DNA of 64,000 nt from Anastrepha obliqua (Eukaryota > Arthropoda > Insecta > Diptera > Tephritidae): contig NC_072894.1 in NCBI RefSeq assembly GCF_027943255.1, forward strand, positions 79,213,601-79,277,600. The letters run 5' to 3'. Made by a program: the position numbers and the translations under genes. The first letter of the stretch is position 1, and every line of letters starts with the position of its first letter. The notes beneath the pieces were generated by a model, which saw only the letters and a program-made list of their open reading frames with translations, did not search any database and was not told the DNA's origin. Shown here one piece after another: positions 1-11,059 of this stretch.

Positions 1-960
1 AAACAGCGTGGCACTACGAGAATAATATCACCAATATGTTGAACTCTCATTTTTTAGGTACCCGAACAATTACTTGTCAATTTTCTATTTGAAGAATTAA
101 TGAATTCGCATATCCCCAGATAATGGTCTCACAGGGCACGTATCATTATAGATACACTCGTAAATATATACTTGTATGTATTATACATACCAAATGCATT
201 TGAAGGCTCTTTGTTTGAAATGTGACTGATTGCACGATATCAGCGTATCGTATTGCATGTAATAAATTCCGGATGAATGACTAGTTGGCTGGCCAGCGAC
301 AAAAGCCATTGTTATGCCCCTACTTGCGAACGAATGCATACGTGTATATGTATGTAACAGGGGCATATATGTATATTAGATATGTGATACTATGTGATAT
401 TATGTGGTCCATGAGAAGGCATTTAAGAAAATAGCTGAGGTGTTTAGCCTCGGAAATGCCAAATTTATGCACTTAACGTGGGAGAAATATTGTTTGCATT
501 TGAGTCAACCCTGCTCAAGCTCAGTCACATACTCACACTTATGCACTCACACTACACAATTCATACAAATGCAGCTTTGTTTACAGGATTGTGTGGCAAA
601 TTAATTGCGTGGCGTCTACCTGCTCCATGTGGTGTTAGTTTGTTTTAGTATATATAGCATATCCTATAGCATATCATTATACCAAAATGTCACGCGTTAA
701 TTGCGTGTTCGTAGCTGGCTAAGACGCAGGAGTGAATTGGGGCTCATTTCCCTTGTAGCAACATTAAATTGAACTTGATACTTATCCGGCGTGATGAATG
801 CATTTGTATATGTCTATGTATTTATATCGAGTGTTTTTGTTTTTAGCTGCATGAGAACTATCGATATCGATAACTATGGTGATATAATAGCAGAGACTGG
901 CTTCACATTTCTGTGCAGTAAGATTTGGCAAATTAAAGGTTTGGTCATTTAACGCCCGAA
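1..960. other. No gene seen; AT-rich single-copy-like DNA
   Basis: I see no coding region. Short TATGTGATA-type simple repeats lie near 375-405. A double DRE-like palindrome, two overlapping copies of TATCGATA, lies near 861-875; this box is a core-promoter element in Drosophila, but there is no gene next to it to regulate. Confidence 0.5.
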
Positions 961-999
961 CAATTTCTAAATTGTGGAAATTTTGCTTAAAAAAAGAAG

Positions 1000-1265
1000 C
1001 TGCCGTTACGGTGAATGGCGAGCGCTATCGAGCCATACTGACTGCAAAAATTAATCACTTAAACATCGACGGTATTCGGTTTCAACAAGACGACGCAACT
1101 TGCCATACAGCGCGCTTAACAATCGATTTAATGCAATATTCAAGCCACCAATAACATCATGCGGCCAGAGTTATTGGAAAAATAGCCAAAATTTGGACTG
1201 ATCGAATGGACCATGTAACTCGTAGCCGCGGCGGCCATATGCCGGATATCATATTCAAAAAATAA
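1000..1265 (+). pseudogene. DD41D (rosa/visitor-type) transposase relic
   Basis: The frame VTVNGERYRAILTAKI is followed by IRFQQDDATCHTARLTIDLM, the second-aspartate block of DD41D Tc1/mariner transposases. After an internal deletion comes the family C-terminus, MDHVTRSRGGHMPDIIF, ending in a stop near 1264. The third aspartate block (DLTPLD) is missing, so the copy cannot be active. No inverted repeats were identified. This is one of about a dozen relics of the same family in the window. Confidence 0.8.
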
Positions 1266-1341
1266 ATGCCATGATATAATCCACCAGATTATAATAAATT
1301 AAAATAAGGCATCCAACAATATTTCTGTTTCCGCCGCGGCG

Positions 1342-1637
1342 GGCACCGTAGCCGAATGGGTTGGTGCCTGACTATCATTCGGAATCCACAGAGAGAAGGT
1401 AGGTGCGAATCTCGATGAAACACCAAAAATGAAGAAAATATTTTTTCTAATAGCGGTCGCAACTCCGCAGGCAATGGCAAACCTCCGAGTGTATTTCTGC
1501 CATGAAAAAGCTCCTCATAAAAAAATATCTGCCATTCGGAGTCGGTTTGAAACTGTAGGTCTCTGCATTTGCGGAACAACATCAAGACGAACGCCAGAAA
1601 TAGGAGGAGTTCGGCCAAACACATATATATATATATA
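1342..1637 (+). repeat. tRNA-derived SINE, near full length
   Basis: The head has a pol III A box (GTAGCCGAATGGGTTGGTGC) and a degenerate B box (GGTGCGAATCTC). The body carries the family motifs GGCAATGGCAAACCTCCGAG, CCATGAAAAAGCTCCTC and AGGAGTTCGGCC and ends in an ATATAT tail. A mariner element has inserted in that tail at a TA. Other copies lie at 4140, 5445, 6285, 14975, 24426 and 56645. The architecture matches SINEs of tephritid flies; that link is from memory. Confidence 0.85.
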
Positions 1638-2574
1638 CCTTCTACTCAAATATGAACGAGACGTTATCAATAAAACGGTCCGCGGATGACATATGGCAAA
1701 AATAAATTTTTTGTTTTTTGGTAGGACTGTTATAAGCTTACATGGCAAATTTCAGCGTGATATGTCACATAGTTTGTTTTCTGTGCTACTGTAAACAAGT
1801 CAAGCTGGAGTGTGTTCTTCGAATTTAACGATGGAAATTCAAGTGGAACAAAGAATTTGTTTGAAATTTTGTTATTCCAACAAAATTTCGGCTTCAGACG
1901 CCTTAAAACTGTTGCAGACAACCTATGGGGACTCTGCTCTATCACGTGCACGTATTTTCCAGTGGTACAAATCGTTCAAAGAGGGCCGTACATCAACCCA
2001 AAAAACCACGCCAAAGTCGCTCAAAAATTAAGGTTATGCTGACTGTTTTTTTCGATTACGAAGGTGTGGTGCACTCGGAGTTCCTTCCGCAAGGCCGATC
2101 GGTTAACGCTGAATATTATTTAGATGTTTTAAAGCGTTTGCGCGAGAACATTCGTCTTAAAAGGAAGGAATTGTGGGACAACAAGTCATGGTTCTTGCAT
2201 CACGATAATGCACCAGCTCACACATCACGTCTTGTTCGCGATTATTTGAACAAAAATAATGTTAATAATATCGTTCCGCAAGCACCGTATTCGCCTGATA
2301 TGGCTCCATGTGACTTTTTCCTGTTTCCCAAGCTCAAGTTGCCGCTCCGTGGAAAACATTTTGAGACAATTGAAGTCATAAAAGAGAATTCGAAGAACAC
2401 ACTCGAGCTTGACTTGTTTACAGTAGCACAGAAAACAAACTATGTGACATATCACGCTGAAATTTGCCATGTAAGCTTATAACAGTCCTACCAAAAAACA
2501 AAAAATTTATTTTTGCCATATGTCATCCGCGGACCGTTTTATTGATAACGTCTCGTTCATATTTGAGCAGAAGA
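1638..2574 (+). mobile_element. Mariner element with 188-bp inverted repeats
   Basis: The element is 937 bp, flanked by TA at 1636-1637 and 2575-2576. Its outer end reads yCTTCTrCTCAAATATGAAC at both ends. The two ends are inverted copies of each other for 188 bp (1638-1825 against 2387-2574) with only about three differences, far longer than the roughly 30 bp usual for mariner. Inside is a damaged mariner transposase gene. The right repeat replaces the C-terminal coding part and 3' UTR, so the element looks like a rearranged, non-autonomous derivative that kept mobilisable ends. Confidence 0.88.
1831..2390 (+). pseudogene. Mariner transposase pseudogene
   Basis: The N-terminal helix-turn-helix region starts at ATG 1831 (MEIQVEQRICLKFCYSNK, then ALKLLQTTYGDSALSRARIF and WYKSFKEGR) and stops near 2030. 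A second frame carries VMLTVFFDYEGVVHSEFLPQ, the second-aspartate block [10 protein letters not shown] and the third, YSPDMAPCDFFLFPKLK. By my count 35 residues separate the second and third aspartates, one more than the usual 34. The linker with the first aspartate block is deleted and the frame runs into the right inverted repeat at IEVIKENS, losing about the last 50 residues. No function is expected. Confidence 0.88.
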
Positions 2575-2576
2575 TA

Positions 2577-3249
2577 TTATCATTTTAAGTTCTCAAGTTG
2601 TCACAAAAACACTCGATATATGTATATATATATATATAATTGTATCTAAGTATAAATATATCTAGCTATACATATATAATTGTTGACGCTTGCAATACAC
2701 ACACATACATACAGTTTCCTTATACACGTTAAACGCTTTCCTCGCTCTCACACATACCGATATATTCGAAGAGTTGTCTGCCTCGGACCACTATTTTAAT
2801 AACACTGTGATTATTACTATCACGTTTATCAACATAATCGACGTCATCGGCAAGCGTTATGTGACCATAAACGTATTTAACCCTTTCGGAGCTGTTGGGA
2901 CACCTACGATCCGACGAAGTTTCCCCGTATCTAAAATGGGAGTGGCTTATTGGAATTTGATTTATTATACCCCATGCGGTATTTTGCGGTTCAGGCAACG
3001 GTGAGAAACTATTTTTATACTGAAAAATTCCAATCGAGCCGCTAAATTTTCTGCTGAAAGTTACAATGCTTCTATTACTTGCTGGTTTTTTTTTTTAATA
3101 ATCTGTTGCCTCAGTGAATACAGTCTGAATGATAGAAGCGTGATCGCCGTAATTTAGAAAATAATTAATTCAATTCTACTCAAACTGCATTGTATGGGCT
3201 TGTAATAATTAAAATATGCAATATATTCAATACCAGTCACCACCATTAG
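2577..3249. other. No gene seen; ATAT microsatellite
   Basis: A TATATA-rich microsatellite lies at about 2617-2640. The open frames on both strands at 2690-3004 match nothing I recognise and overlap each other antisense, so I treat them as chance. Confidence 0.45.
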
Positions 3250-3560
3250 CTATGTGAAGCCATTACATCTGCCAGACATCCTTTTTGTTAATTTCTGCGC
3301 AATTTGTGGAGGTAGTCGGCTCCAAATCAGCCGAATTTGCCTTGATAACTGTTTGGGGGTGCATATTTGTTTTCCTTGAAGTTTTTGACAGACATCTTCA
3401 ATCAAATTGTGAAGGGTAGCCCAATATTCTAATTTTGCTGTTTCCACTCTGCCCCTTTTTCGGCTTCTATGCTTGGGAGAGTTGACTTCTTGTAAAACTG
3501 AAGGTTGGCTAGTTCTTCCAAACATCTTCGCAGCTGCGAATAATAAAGCATTTTGGTATA
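3250..3560 (-). pseudogene. Tc1-like transposase C-terminal relic
   Basis: The minus strand reads AAAKMFGRTSQPSVLQEVNS followed by PKHRSRKRG, then LQGKQICTPKQLSRQIRLIW and SRLPPQIAQKLTKRMSGRCN. This is the order seen in Tc1-like (S-type) transposases: second-aspartate block, then the C-terminal tail. The catalytic aspartate of the expected QEDNSPKH block is a valine, and most of the segment holding the third acidic residue is deleted. It is a dead fragment. The minus-strand frames continuing to about 4040 are not recognisable. Confidence 0.7.
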
Positions 3561-4045
3561 TTTTACTAATCAAAACTGCGGTCATGGCGGTAAACACATA
3601 CAAGCGGTGAAATTCTTTTTCGGATAATCAGTCCGTTGAAATTATCGATTATCAGCAGCACATCAGCACCGGCGTATGCAAGTAAAAGTAAGGTGTCTTC
3701 CTGAATATTACCTTTGCCCGATTTCGTTCTGAATTTGCCTTCGCCGATGCGAGTCTTTTTTCAATGTGTGATGATGACAGCAACGTTTTTTTTTGAATCT
3801 GCTAATCTGGAATTTGAGGCCTTCTGTACGTAAACAGCCTCTAATCGTGTTTTTGGATACATTAACACCACTTTTCTATAAAACCGCTTCAGCTTCACGC
3901 AGCGACAAGTTCGGCTTTGCCAAAAAAAATCAATGATCTTCTGATCTTGCATGGGAGAAGTATTTTGCTTTATGTCTCGTCCGATAAAGTTGGCAACGTT
4001 TTTAACCTCATTATACCAATTTATAATTAAAGAGTTTTCCAATAA

Positions 4046-4136
4046 CAGGTGTTAACGGTGAATGGATTGCGCTATCGAGAGATGAATCACGATTTTTCAT
4101 GGCCGGAATTGCAGGGTATTGATCTGGACAACGTTT
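4046..4136 (+). pseudogene. Short DD41D transposase fragment
   Basis: The frame reads LTVNGLRYREMNHDF, then WPELQGIDLDNVYFQ, the block leading to the second catalytic aspartate in DD41D transposases. It stops abruptly where the SINE head in opposite orientation begins. Confidence 0.7.
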
Positions 4137-4139
4137 ATT

Positions 4140-4222
4140 TTCAACCAAGCGGTGTTTCATGCATGGAGGTTCGAACCTACACACTTCCGAACGGTAGTCA
4201 TGCACCTACGCCACTTTTTTAG
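4140..4222 (-). repeat. SINE tRNA-like head
   Basis: On the minus strand: GGCGTAGGTGCATGACTACC (A-box side), then GTAGGTTCGAACCTCC, a good pol III B box, then CATGAAACACC. The body and tail are absent. Despite the good B box this is a SINE head and not a tRNA gene, because no cloverleaf with an acceptor stem can be built. Confidence 0.7.
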
Positions 4223-4224
4223 GT

Positions 4225-4870
4225 GCTTTTAAGAGCCCAGAATTGTTCGCAGTGGAAGATCAGGTTGTTTTCACAAAAAGAAAAATCCATAAGGGAAATC
4301 TGATATTCATTTCACATTTGAAAATAAAGTTGTTTGACGCACTACAACAATGTGTGAAGAGTGTGAAGTTCCACTTAGCAAGAATGGCTTGGTACCATAC
4401 CAGTAATGCTAGTTTTGGTGAGATTTAAAACCGCTTATGCGTCCCGTCCAACCCACCGAATAGGGCAGATAGGACCCACCGCCAGTAAGTTCCCCATGAG
4501 GGAGGGATACTTCAAAGCCATCAAAGTCACTAAAACTGAGATTTGTCTGCTGGTTGCCTTCCAGTTCGAAAGGGTTAAAGCACTTTTCTTTCACTCCCCT
4601 AAGTGCTTCCGCTTTTGCTTTTGCTTCGTCACCTGGCTGCAACTGACACAGGCAATTACTTCGTACCTTCAATATCACTACCATACGCGTTAATCCATTT
4701 GAGTACATATATTTAAATGTATGTAATTTAATCAATGGTCGTTCAGCGCAGCCGGTTAACTCTGCGTTAAAGATTTATACGCTAAACATCACCGCGCATA
4801 TAAACACAAACACATGCGTACAAATAACTGAAAGTTACTCCGTAATGAAATACCCAACTGCTTATACTCA
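4225..4870. other. Unrecognised sequence; one 108-codon open frame
   Basis: A minus-strand frame at 4409-4735 includes GDEAKAKAEALRGVKEK and is uninterrupted for about 108 codons. I recognise no family and no repeat partner in the window. It could be chance or a lost piece of a mobile element. Confidence 0.3.
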
Positions 4871-5111
4871 GCAACCATTTTCATTGATGAACTCTTATTT
4901 ACTGTAAGAAATCGAACTAGTCCAAGAGTGTCTAGAATGGTACTAGTTGCAAAGTGCTCAATTAGAGGTGAATGTCAAACAAATATTTCTCTGTTACTAT
5001 AAATAAGATCCCTTCAAACTACTTAGCAACCATTCTCATTGATGAGCTGTTATTTGCTGGAAGAAACCGAACTAGTCCGAGAGTGTCTAGAAATCTACTA
5101 GTTGCTAAATG
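4871..5111. repeat. Tandem pair of an 85-bp unit
   Basis: Units at 4871-4955 and 5026-5111 (155 bp apart) share GCAACCATT, TCATTGATGA, GAACTAGTCC, GAGTGTCTAGAA and ACTAGTTGC, with scattered differences. This is a diverged local duplication of unknown origin. Confidence 0.7.
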
Positions 5112-5444
5112 TTGGTAGGAGTACTTATCTTAAAATACTGTACGTGCAATCAATCCAAAAATGTATGCACAGTATAGTTTTTCCTAAAAGACACCTCTAA
5201 AATATGGGCACTTTCCTTGGGCGGACATTGCTTCCCGCATTATTATTCTGATGTACCAAAAAAAAATTCGCTCTTTTGACCGGACAAACGTTGATTGACG
5301 TCGAGTGTCCGCTCAAGGTAGGTTTCACTGCATAAAAATTATTATTATTAAAAAATAGATTAAATGTAATTCAAGAATATCATTCAAAATATTTGATTTT
5401 CTATACAAATTGGATTAGAATTTTGTGGTAGTGAGTGTATTTGT

Positions 5445-5655
5445 ACGTGATTGCTAATAGGTAGGGCCCGGGTTCGAGATCCACAATGAGTATGATGAAA
5501 TGCTAATTGATACTAAATGTTTTTCTAAATCTTCGAGTGTATTTCTACCATGAAAAAGCTCTTCATAGAAATCATTTGCCGTTCGACAGCAGCGTAAAAC
5601 TGTAGGTACCCTCCATTTGTGTATTCTGGGTGTACGTATTAGCGCGAGTTCCTAC
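5445..5655 (+). repeat. Degenerate SINE copy
   Basis: It has a B box (GGGTTCGAGATCC), then the body motifs CGAGTGTATTTCTACCATG and AAAAAGCTCTTCATAG, with the weaker AAAACTGTAGGTACC. The A box and the tail are eroded. Confidence 0.7.
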
Positions 5656-6284
5656 TAGTTGCACTGTGATGTCACGCATGAATGTTCGGCCCTTTGCTCC
5701 TTAATGGATTAATAGGACTATATATACAGATACATCAATATGCACTTATGTATGCTCGCACGCACCTAGTTATGCCTGATAATGAAGTTCAGCGTGGCGT
5801 ATACGTTACATCGCATTTTAACGATTGACTCGCTGAGCATACCAGCATTCAATAACAGCCCCGGGGCAACAACAACTTCTCGTCACCTTTAGTTCATTGC
5901 TTAGCTTCACTACATTACATGGCATGATTTCTAGTGCTTGCATCCCTCACTTTGCACAATCCACGCCTGCTATTCTCTGTGCGTTTCCACACGAAATGCA
6001 TAGAATAATCTGATTGTGGTATTTTACTGGTTGATGGGGGTTATTCAATGCCATTTAATATTAATTTTTATAGGAATTCTTTAGTACCTTAGTAGTATAA
6101 ATTTAATGTTATGACATTATTTGCATAAAAATTAAATTAATAAAACATAAATAATTATATTAAATTTCGCCAAATTTTTAATTTTATATCGAAACTTTTT
6201 TTGCTCTTTCATAGAAATCAATTTCACAAACTCTAAAGCATTAAAGCGAACACTCCGAAAGGAAAAATAGTTGTTACGAGGAAC

Positions 6285-6425
6285 TTTTTCAGCAGAAATA
6301 CACTCGGAGGCTTGCCGTTGCCTTCCAAGGGGCGACCGGCATTAGAAAATTTGTTTTCTATTATTTGATGTTCATGCACGGAGATTCGAGCCTACACACC
6401 CCTAGTCGTTACAGCTGTCGCATAG
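6285..6425 (-). repeat. SINE fragment
   Basis: The plus strand shows the body reversed (ACACTCGGAGGCTTGCCGTT), then the B box reversed (GGAGATTCGAGCCTACAC). The A-box end is lost at about 6420. The order and spacing match the other SINE copies. Confidence 0.72.
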
Positions 6426-6429
6426 ATTA

Positions 6430-9400
6430 ATACATATAAGTAAATAAAGTTAAAGTGAGTGGCAGTTGATGGAGAGTACTTTGAAAGTGATGACATAACT
6501 TTTAAGGAATAACCTTGTAATTTGAATATTGTGGAAACTTTTTGATCAAGGTGGTGTATTAAATTAAAAAGAAAATAAAAAAATATGTCTCCAATTTTTT
6601 TGCCATGGAACAAATTTTAGGGGTAGTATCAATTTATTATCATCATCATTTAGTTTCGCTTCCCTCTTGGTATGAAGGCTGTAGCTGTACCACTCCCAAC
6701 CTATAATGGGCTGATAGTTTGAAATGAAACGCTACCAGAGGAATTTGTCCAAAATGGGACAAAAGTGCGGTCAAAAGTGCTACTTTATCAGTGGAGGAAA
6801 AACGTCTGAATGTTAGTACCATTGATCACAGACCACTGTCCCCTAGGTCGATATGCTCGAAGATTAAATCAGCTTCTTTGTCACTACCCTGCGTGACATG
6901 TCACTAAGCTTTGATGCTTTCTCTCATCGTTCTCGAATAACATTGATGACCTTAAGGAGGACGCTATTCAATTTAATGCTTATTCTTCTTCCTTAAACTT
7001 TGATTTTTCTTACCCGAGTCTACTTTCAAAAATTTACTTATAAGACTCTCGTCACAAGGTCTTAGGTTAGCATCTACATATCTATCTTATAGTCTGTAAG
7101 CATCCTGTTTGTTGATTAATAAATAAATAAATAAGTGTCAGCCAGATCAATGGGTTTTCCCGTAAAACAAAATGCTTTAACGAGGAGTAGCAGGTAAACT
7201 GCTACTGCAGTATCAACCTGGTTTAAAGGAGTTGGTAGTTGGGTAGTTAGAGTTTTCAAAATGTTAGACTTTTTTTTTGTGAATTTTCTTAAGGTGTAAT
7301 ATCTTAAAAATATTGTATGAAAATTTGAATTGAATACGATAAATACTTTTCGAGTTATTCAACAATTAACAAAGGGCGCTCGGGCGCTCCGGAGTGTTCG
7401 AGAGCAAGTATGATAGCTAGCAGCAGCTGCAAGCAAACGACTTCTCGGGTTTTATTGTTATGGATGTTCATTTTGAACTAGGCAACTGCAAGTCGATATT
7501 TTGGAAACTGCTATGACGGGCTGAAGAACTATTATATGACCCATGAATAGATGGCATAGTTTAAGTAATTAAATAATATAATTCGTACAATTCTACATAA
7601 ATCGATAGCAAAACTTTAAATACGTGTTTCTCAAAACAATGTTTTTTGAACTGGTGATCACTGTAACTCAAAAACCGCTTGGTAGATTTCAATAAAATAT
7701 ATACTGCTTTCGAAAACCATAAAAAACTCGAGCCTGATTGAAGGATTTTTTTTTAATTTCAAGTTTTTTAAACAATTAATTGTCGGGTTTTTCTCGAAAA
7801 TCTGAAAAATACCTGTATTTCCTGAGGCCGCTATATTGTTAATTATGAAGAGAAGCTTCGATGAGACACAAGATTATTAATTAATAAAACTAATTTCTCT
7901 TGTCCGATTGGTTTTAGATGAATCTCCAAGGACTTGTGATGATCACTGCAAGCGACTTCTGGAAAAACGGGCTCCACACAAACAGCGATAACTTTTACAA
8001 TAATTAATTTTTTTTGAAAACCTGCTTCATTCAAGTCGAAACATGATGTATTAATGCTATGTTTTTATTTTTGTAAAATAAAGCAATTGACTAGCAAAAA
8101 AGAATGATTAAAAATCATAATTTTTTCGGGTCTCTGACTACTCCTAACCTTTTAAAGACGGACTGTTACTTCTCATCAAGAACACAAAACAAAAAAAGCT
8201 AAGACCTTCAGAGCATATTGCGAGAGAAAGGTGCATTAAATCGATACAACAAACATGTATCTACTTTGAAATTATTCTTTTGAATTTATCATTCAATCAA
8301 TCTCGAATATTGGTATCAATTGTCTACACCCAGTCGCCACTCCACATTTTGAGTATGCTGAAAGAAAATTACCCATAACAATCTTTCAGCTATTGGACAA
8401 GTATGTAGAACTCTTCATATCATCAAAACTGGCACAAACCAAAAATTGGATGAGTAGCTCAGCCTAAGCATCTGTCAAAGATGTATTTATCACCATTCCA
8501 TTCTTATTATTATAATATTCTTCTGTAATGTACCTCTGATTGTTGTCAATCAAAAATCTACTATCTAATTGGGACTCATAAGCAATTTTACAAACTCTTA
8601 AGCAAAAATGGTTCTGCATTCGAATATCTCAAGCAAAATTTAAATTGGAGAGGTTAAAATTAAGGAGGGTGATTTCCTAGACCTATCCAGATATTAAAAA
8701 GCTAATTGAACATTCACCTGATCCATCTACTCTTAAAGCTGTTGAACACCAAGCAACACACGCTCTGATTGACGTCACAAAAAAATTTCTTTGTAGCAAG
8801 AAAACCTCTAAGTTACTTTCTCGAAAAAATATAAATTTTTTGGTATTATAAAATGGGATGCGAGGCTTCATTAAACATGGAAGATGAGAGCAACACTACA
8901 TATCGTCGTAGTTTACTCCAGTTTGCAGCCAAAAAACCAAAGAACCAAACCATTAAGTTTTGTGTCAACTCGGTCAAGGAGTCCAAAAATGTACATACTT
9001 TTCTTCGGTGATGTATTTTGCGAGATATCGCCAAATATCGGAATTTTGGATTAGAGCAGAAAAGGTGGATCAGTTCCCCTAACTAGACTACTTTGCTTAA
9101 AGTCAAATATCTCCGTACAATTTTCTCTGATTTCCTGGAAATTTTGACTCAACATTTAGGAAGTGTTACGATTTCAAAGAAAGTAAAGACTGTGAGGGCC
9201 AATTCAGAATTCCAAGAATGAATTTTTTTGATACACCATCCCGACTTTCAAAGGCTGATTTAAGGGGGCGCAGGTATTTATATATATTTTCCCATAGTTC
9301 CTAGATGAAACATATGCCCTCAATAAACAAGTTATAATTTCGTTTGTTAAATCTAGATGTTTAATTTGACTCCAGGAATGGCCTGCTTTGTCCGCCTATA

Positions 9401-9690
9401 TTTGTCCGCAGGTATTTGACATGCTAATATTTTTTTTTGTTTTCAGAAAATTGGTACTACAGGCTTTGGTAAACTTATTCATGGAGCGATACTCAGTTGA
9501 CCAACAAGTAAACGTGATCCAAGCGTTTCTGATCTGCAAGAAGTGCATTTCGGGCATTACTGACTGATAGACAAAGAGGCACCTAAATGGGTCCGTTGAC
9601 AAGCAAAACTGCGAATTTGGCGAACTGATAATCCATATGACATTTAAGAAAAAATTATGCACCCACAGCGAGATACTGGCAGCTGACAGA
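6430..9690. other. No gene recognised; noncoding, partly repeat-like
   Basis: There are no convincing open frames. 7085-7135 ends in an ATAAATAAATAAATAAG run, such as follows the 3' end of some LINEs. 7250-7830 is T-rich with GGGCGCTCGGGCGCTCC near 7376, a layout reminiscent of the TTAA MITE described below, but without its ends. 8340-9400 is unrecognised. Confidence 0.4.
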
Positions 9691-9699
9691 GTCTTTGGA

Positions 9700-9960
9700 G
9701 TCTACATGTCCTGGGACAATATGTGGTTGCAACGGAACCGTGTCATTCGCGACACAGCTCGCGAATCTATGGCCCAATTTCGAACGAGGTTCTGAGAATG
9801 TTTTACCTCACGAAACAACGAGCTCGATTGGCTGTCGAAATCTTACCATTTGGCATTATTAGACTTTCCGTTCTCTGGGGCTAAATGAAGAGTACGGTTT
9901 TTACCAATAAGCCTGAGACAATTACATTGCTAAAGAACGAATTTAACTGCGTGTATACAA
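9700..9960 (+). pseudogene. Decayed DD41D transposase relic
   Basis: Pieces can be followed through frame changes: a CHxA-like remnant of the second-aspartate block near 9735, then a remnant of the DLTPLDYFLWG block around 9855-9885, then KSTVFTNKPETITLLKNEFN, which matches the family's VYxxKPxTIxxLKxxI tail. It is a badly eroded copy. Confidence 0.55.
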
Positions 9961-10029
9961 GTGTATACAACATTTTTTAATGAAAAAAATTTATCATTGT
10001 TAGTAGCTCAAAACAAATTGTGACATTTT

Positions 10030-11057
10030 AATAGACAATGTTTGAGTAACATTATATTCAGCCAGTTTCGAAGTGGCCACCTTTAGCACGGATATACAAG
10101 CTCAAACGTTTAAAAAAATTTTGGGCTATAGGCCGTAGTTCGTCTACCGTTATGCGATCCCACTCTCGACGGAACGCTTGCTTCTGGGACTTCAAAGTTT
10201 TGCGGCGTTTTGCACAGGCCTTTGCTTCCAAAATCGACCATACGCTGTAATCTATCGGATTCAGATCCGGTGAGTAGGGTGGCCATTCTTGGGAAGTAAT
10301 GAAAGAGGGGAAATTGGCTTTGCACCACTCTTGGGTTGTTTTTGCCCTGTAGGCTGGTGCCGAGTCCTGTTGAAACGTCCACTCATCGTCCAGGGGCTTC
10401 TGTAGACCAATTTCTGTCGTTTTGATGATTGTGAGTTTGTTCAACGGTAAACAGCTTCTCATCCGTAAAGACGATTTTTTCTCAGCCCGTACCTGCGGCC
10501 CGACGTTGGAGCGAGCGACATCTTTCGAGTCTTACTTTCTTCTATTCATCCGTGAGCAGCTGGCATTTTTGTAGTTTATAAGGCTTAAGTCCAAGTTCTT
10601 TTTTTACTATAAACCGAACTGATTCGTGATTTATGCCTGTTTCTCGAGCACTTTTCTTCAACGAGACCATAGAATTTCGTTGAACTGTTTTTTTTGATGA
10701 TTTTTCGGTTGTTGGAAGTGTTAACAGTTCGTTCCTTCCTCTTCCAGGACGGTCACCTTCATTACCAAGCTTCTTCAATCGTTTGATTGCACGAGACACC
10801 AATGAACGTGCAATTGCGAGCTTCCGTGCTATCTCCCAGTTGCGTGCTCCTAGCTGATGCAAGGCTATAATAGCTGAGCGACTACTTGACATCGTTACAC
10901 AACACAAGTATTTAAAAAGAGCTGGAACAGAAACGAGTACTGTTTTTGTACTTCAGAATACACACAACAATCACAAAATAAGAGCATTCGCTAAAAAAAT
11001 TTTACATTCAGCTAATTGCACAGAGAAGTTTGTATACAGTTATTATTTGTCCCCCTG
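10030..11057 (-). mobile_element. DD37D (maT-type) Tc1/mariner element
   Basis: The coding strand is minus. The right end reads, inwards, CAGGGGGACAAATAATAAC and is followed by TA at 11058-11059. No matching end is visible on the left, so that side is truncated or too diverged, and 10030 is approximate. The element contains the broken transposase gene described next. Confidence 0.75.
10058..10892 (-). pseudogene. DD37D (maT-type) transposase pseudogene
   Basis: The start is taken at the ATG of MSSSRSAIIALHQLG (10892). A helix-turn-helix (NWEIARKLAIARSLVSRAIK) and a second HTH-like segment (GINHESVRFIVKKELGLKPY) lead to KCQLLTDE, where the frame meets two in-frame stops. The frame continues as EKIVFTDEKLFTVE, holding the first aspartate. 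After a deletion of roughly 80 residues comes WTFQQDSAPAYRAKTTQEW, and then WPPYSPDLNPIDYSVWSILE. I count 37 residues between the second and third aspartates, the mark of maT elements. The C-terminus ends IRAKGGHFE, as usual. Dead because of the stops and the deletion. Confidence 0.85.
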
Positions 11058-11059
11058 TA

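Noticed and set aside
4409..4735. A 108-codon minus-strand frame as a host exon
   Set aside because: No family recognised, no clear splice sites, and an antisense frame of similar length overlaps it. Left as unknown.
4886..5075. Hammerhead-ribozyme-like strings (TTGATGA ... GAAAC) in the tandem pair
   Set aside because: The essential first core C is T in both units, stem II cannot form more than two pairs, and no cleavage-site stem is visible.
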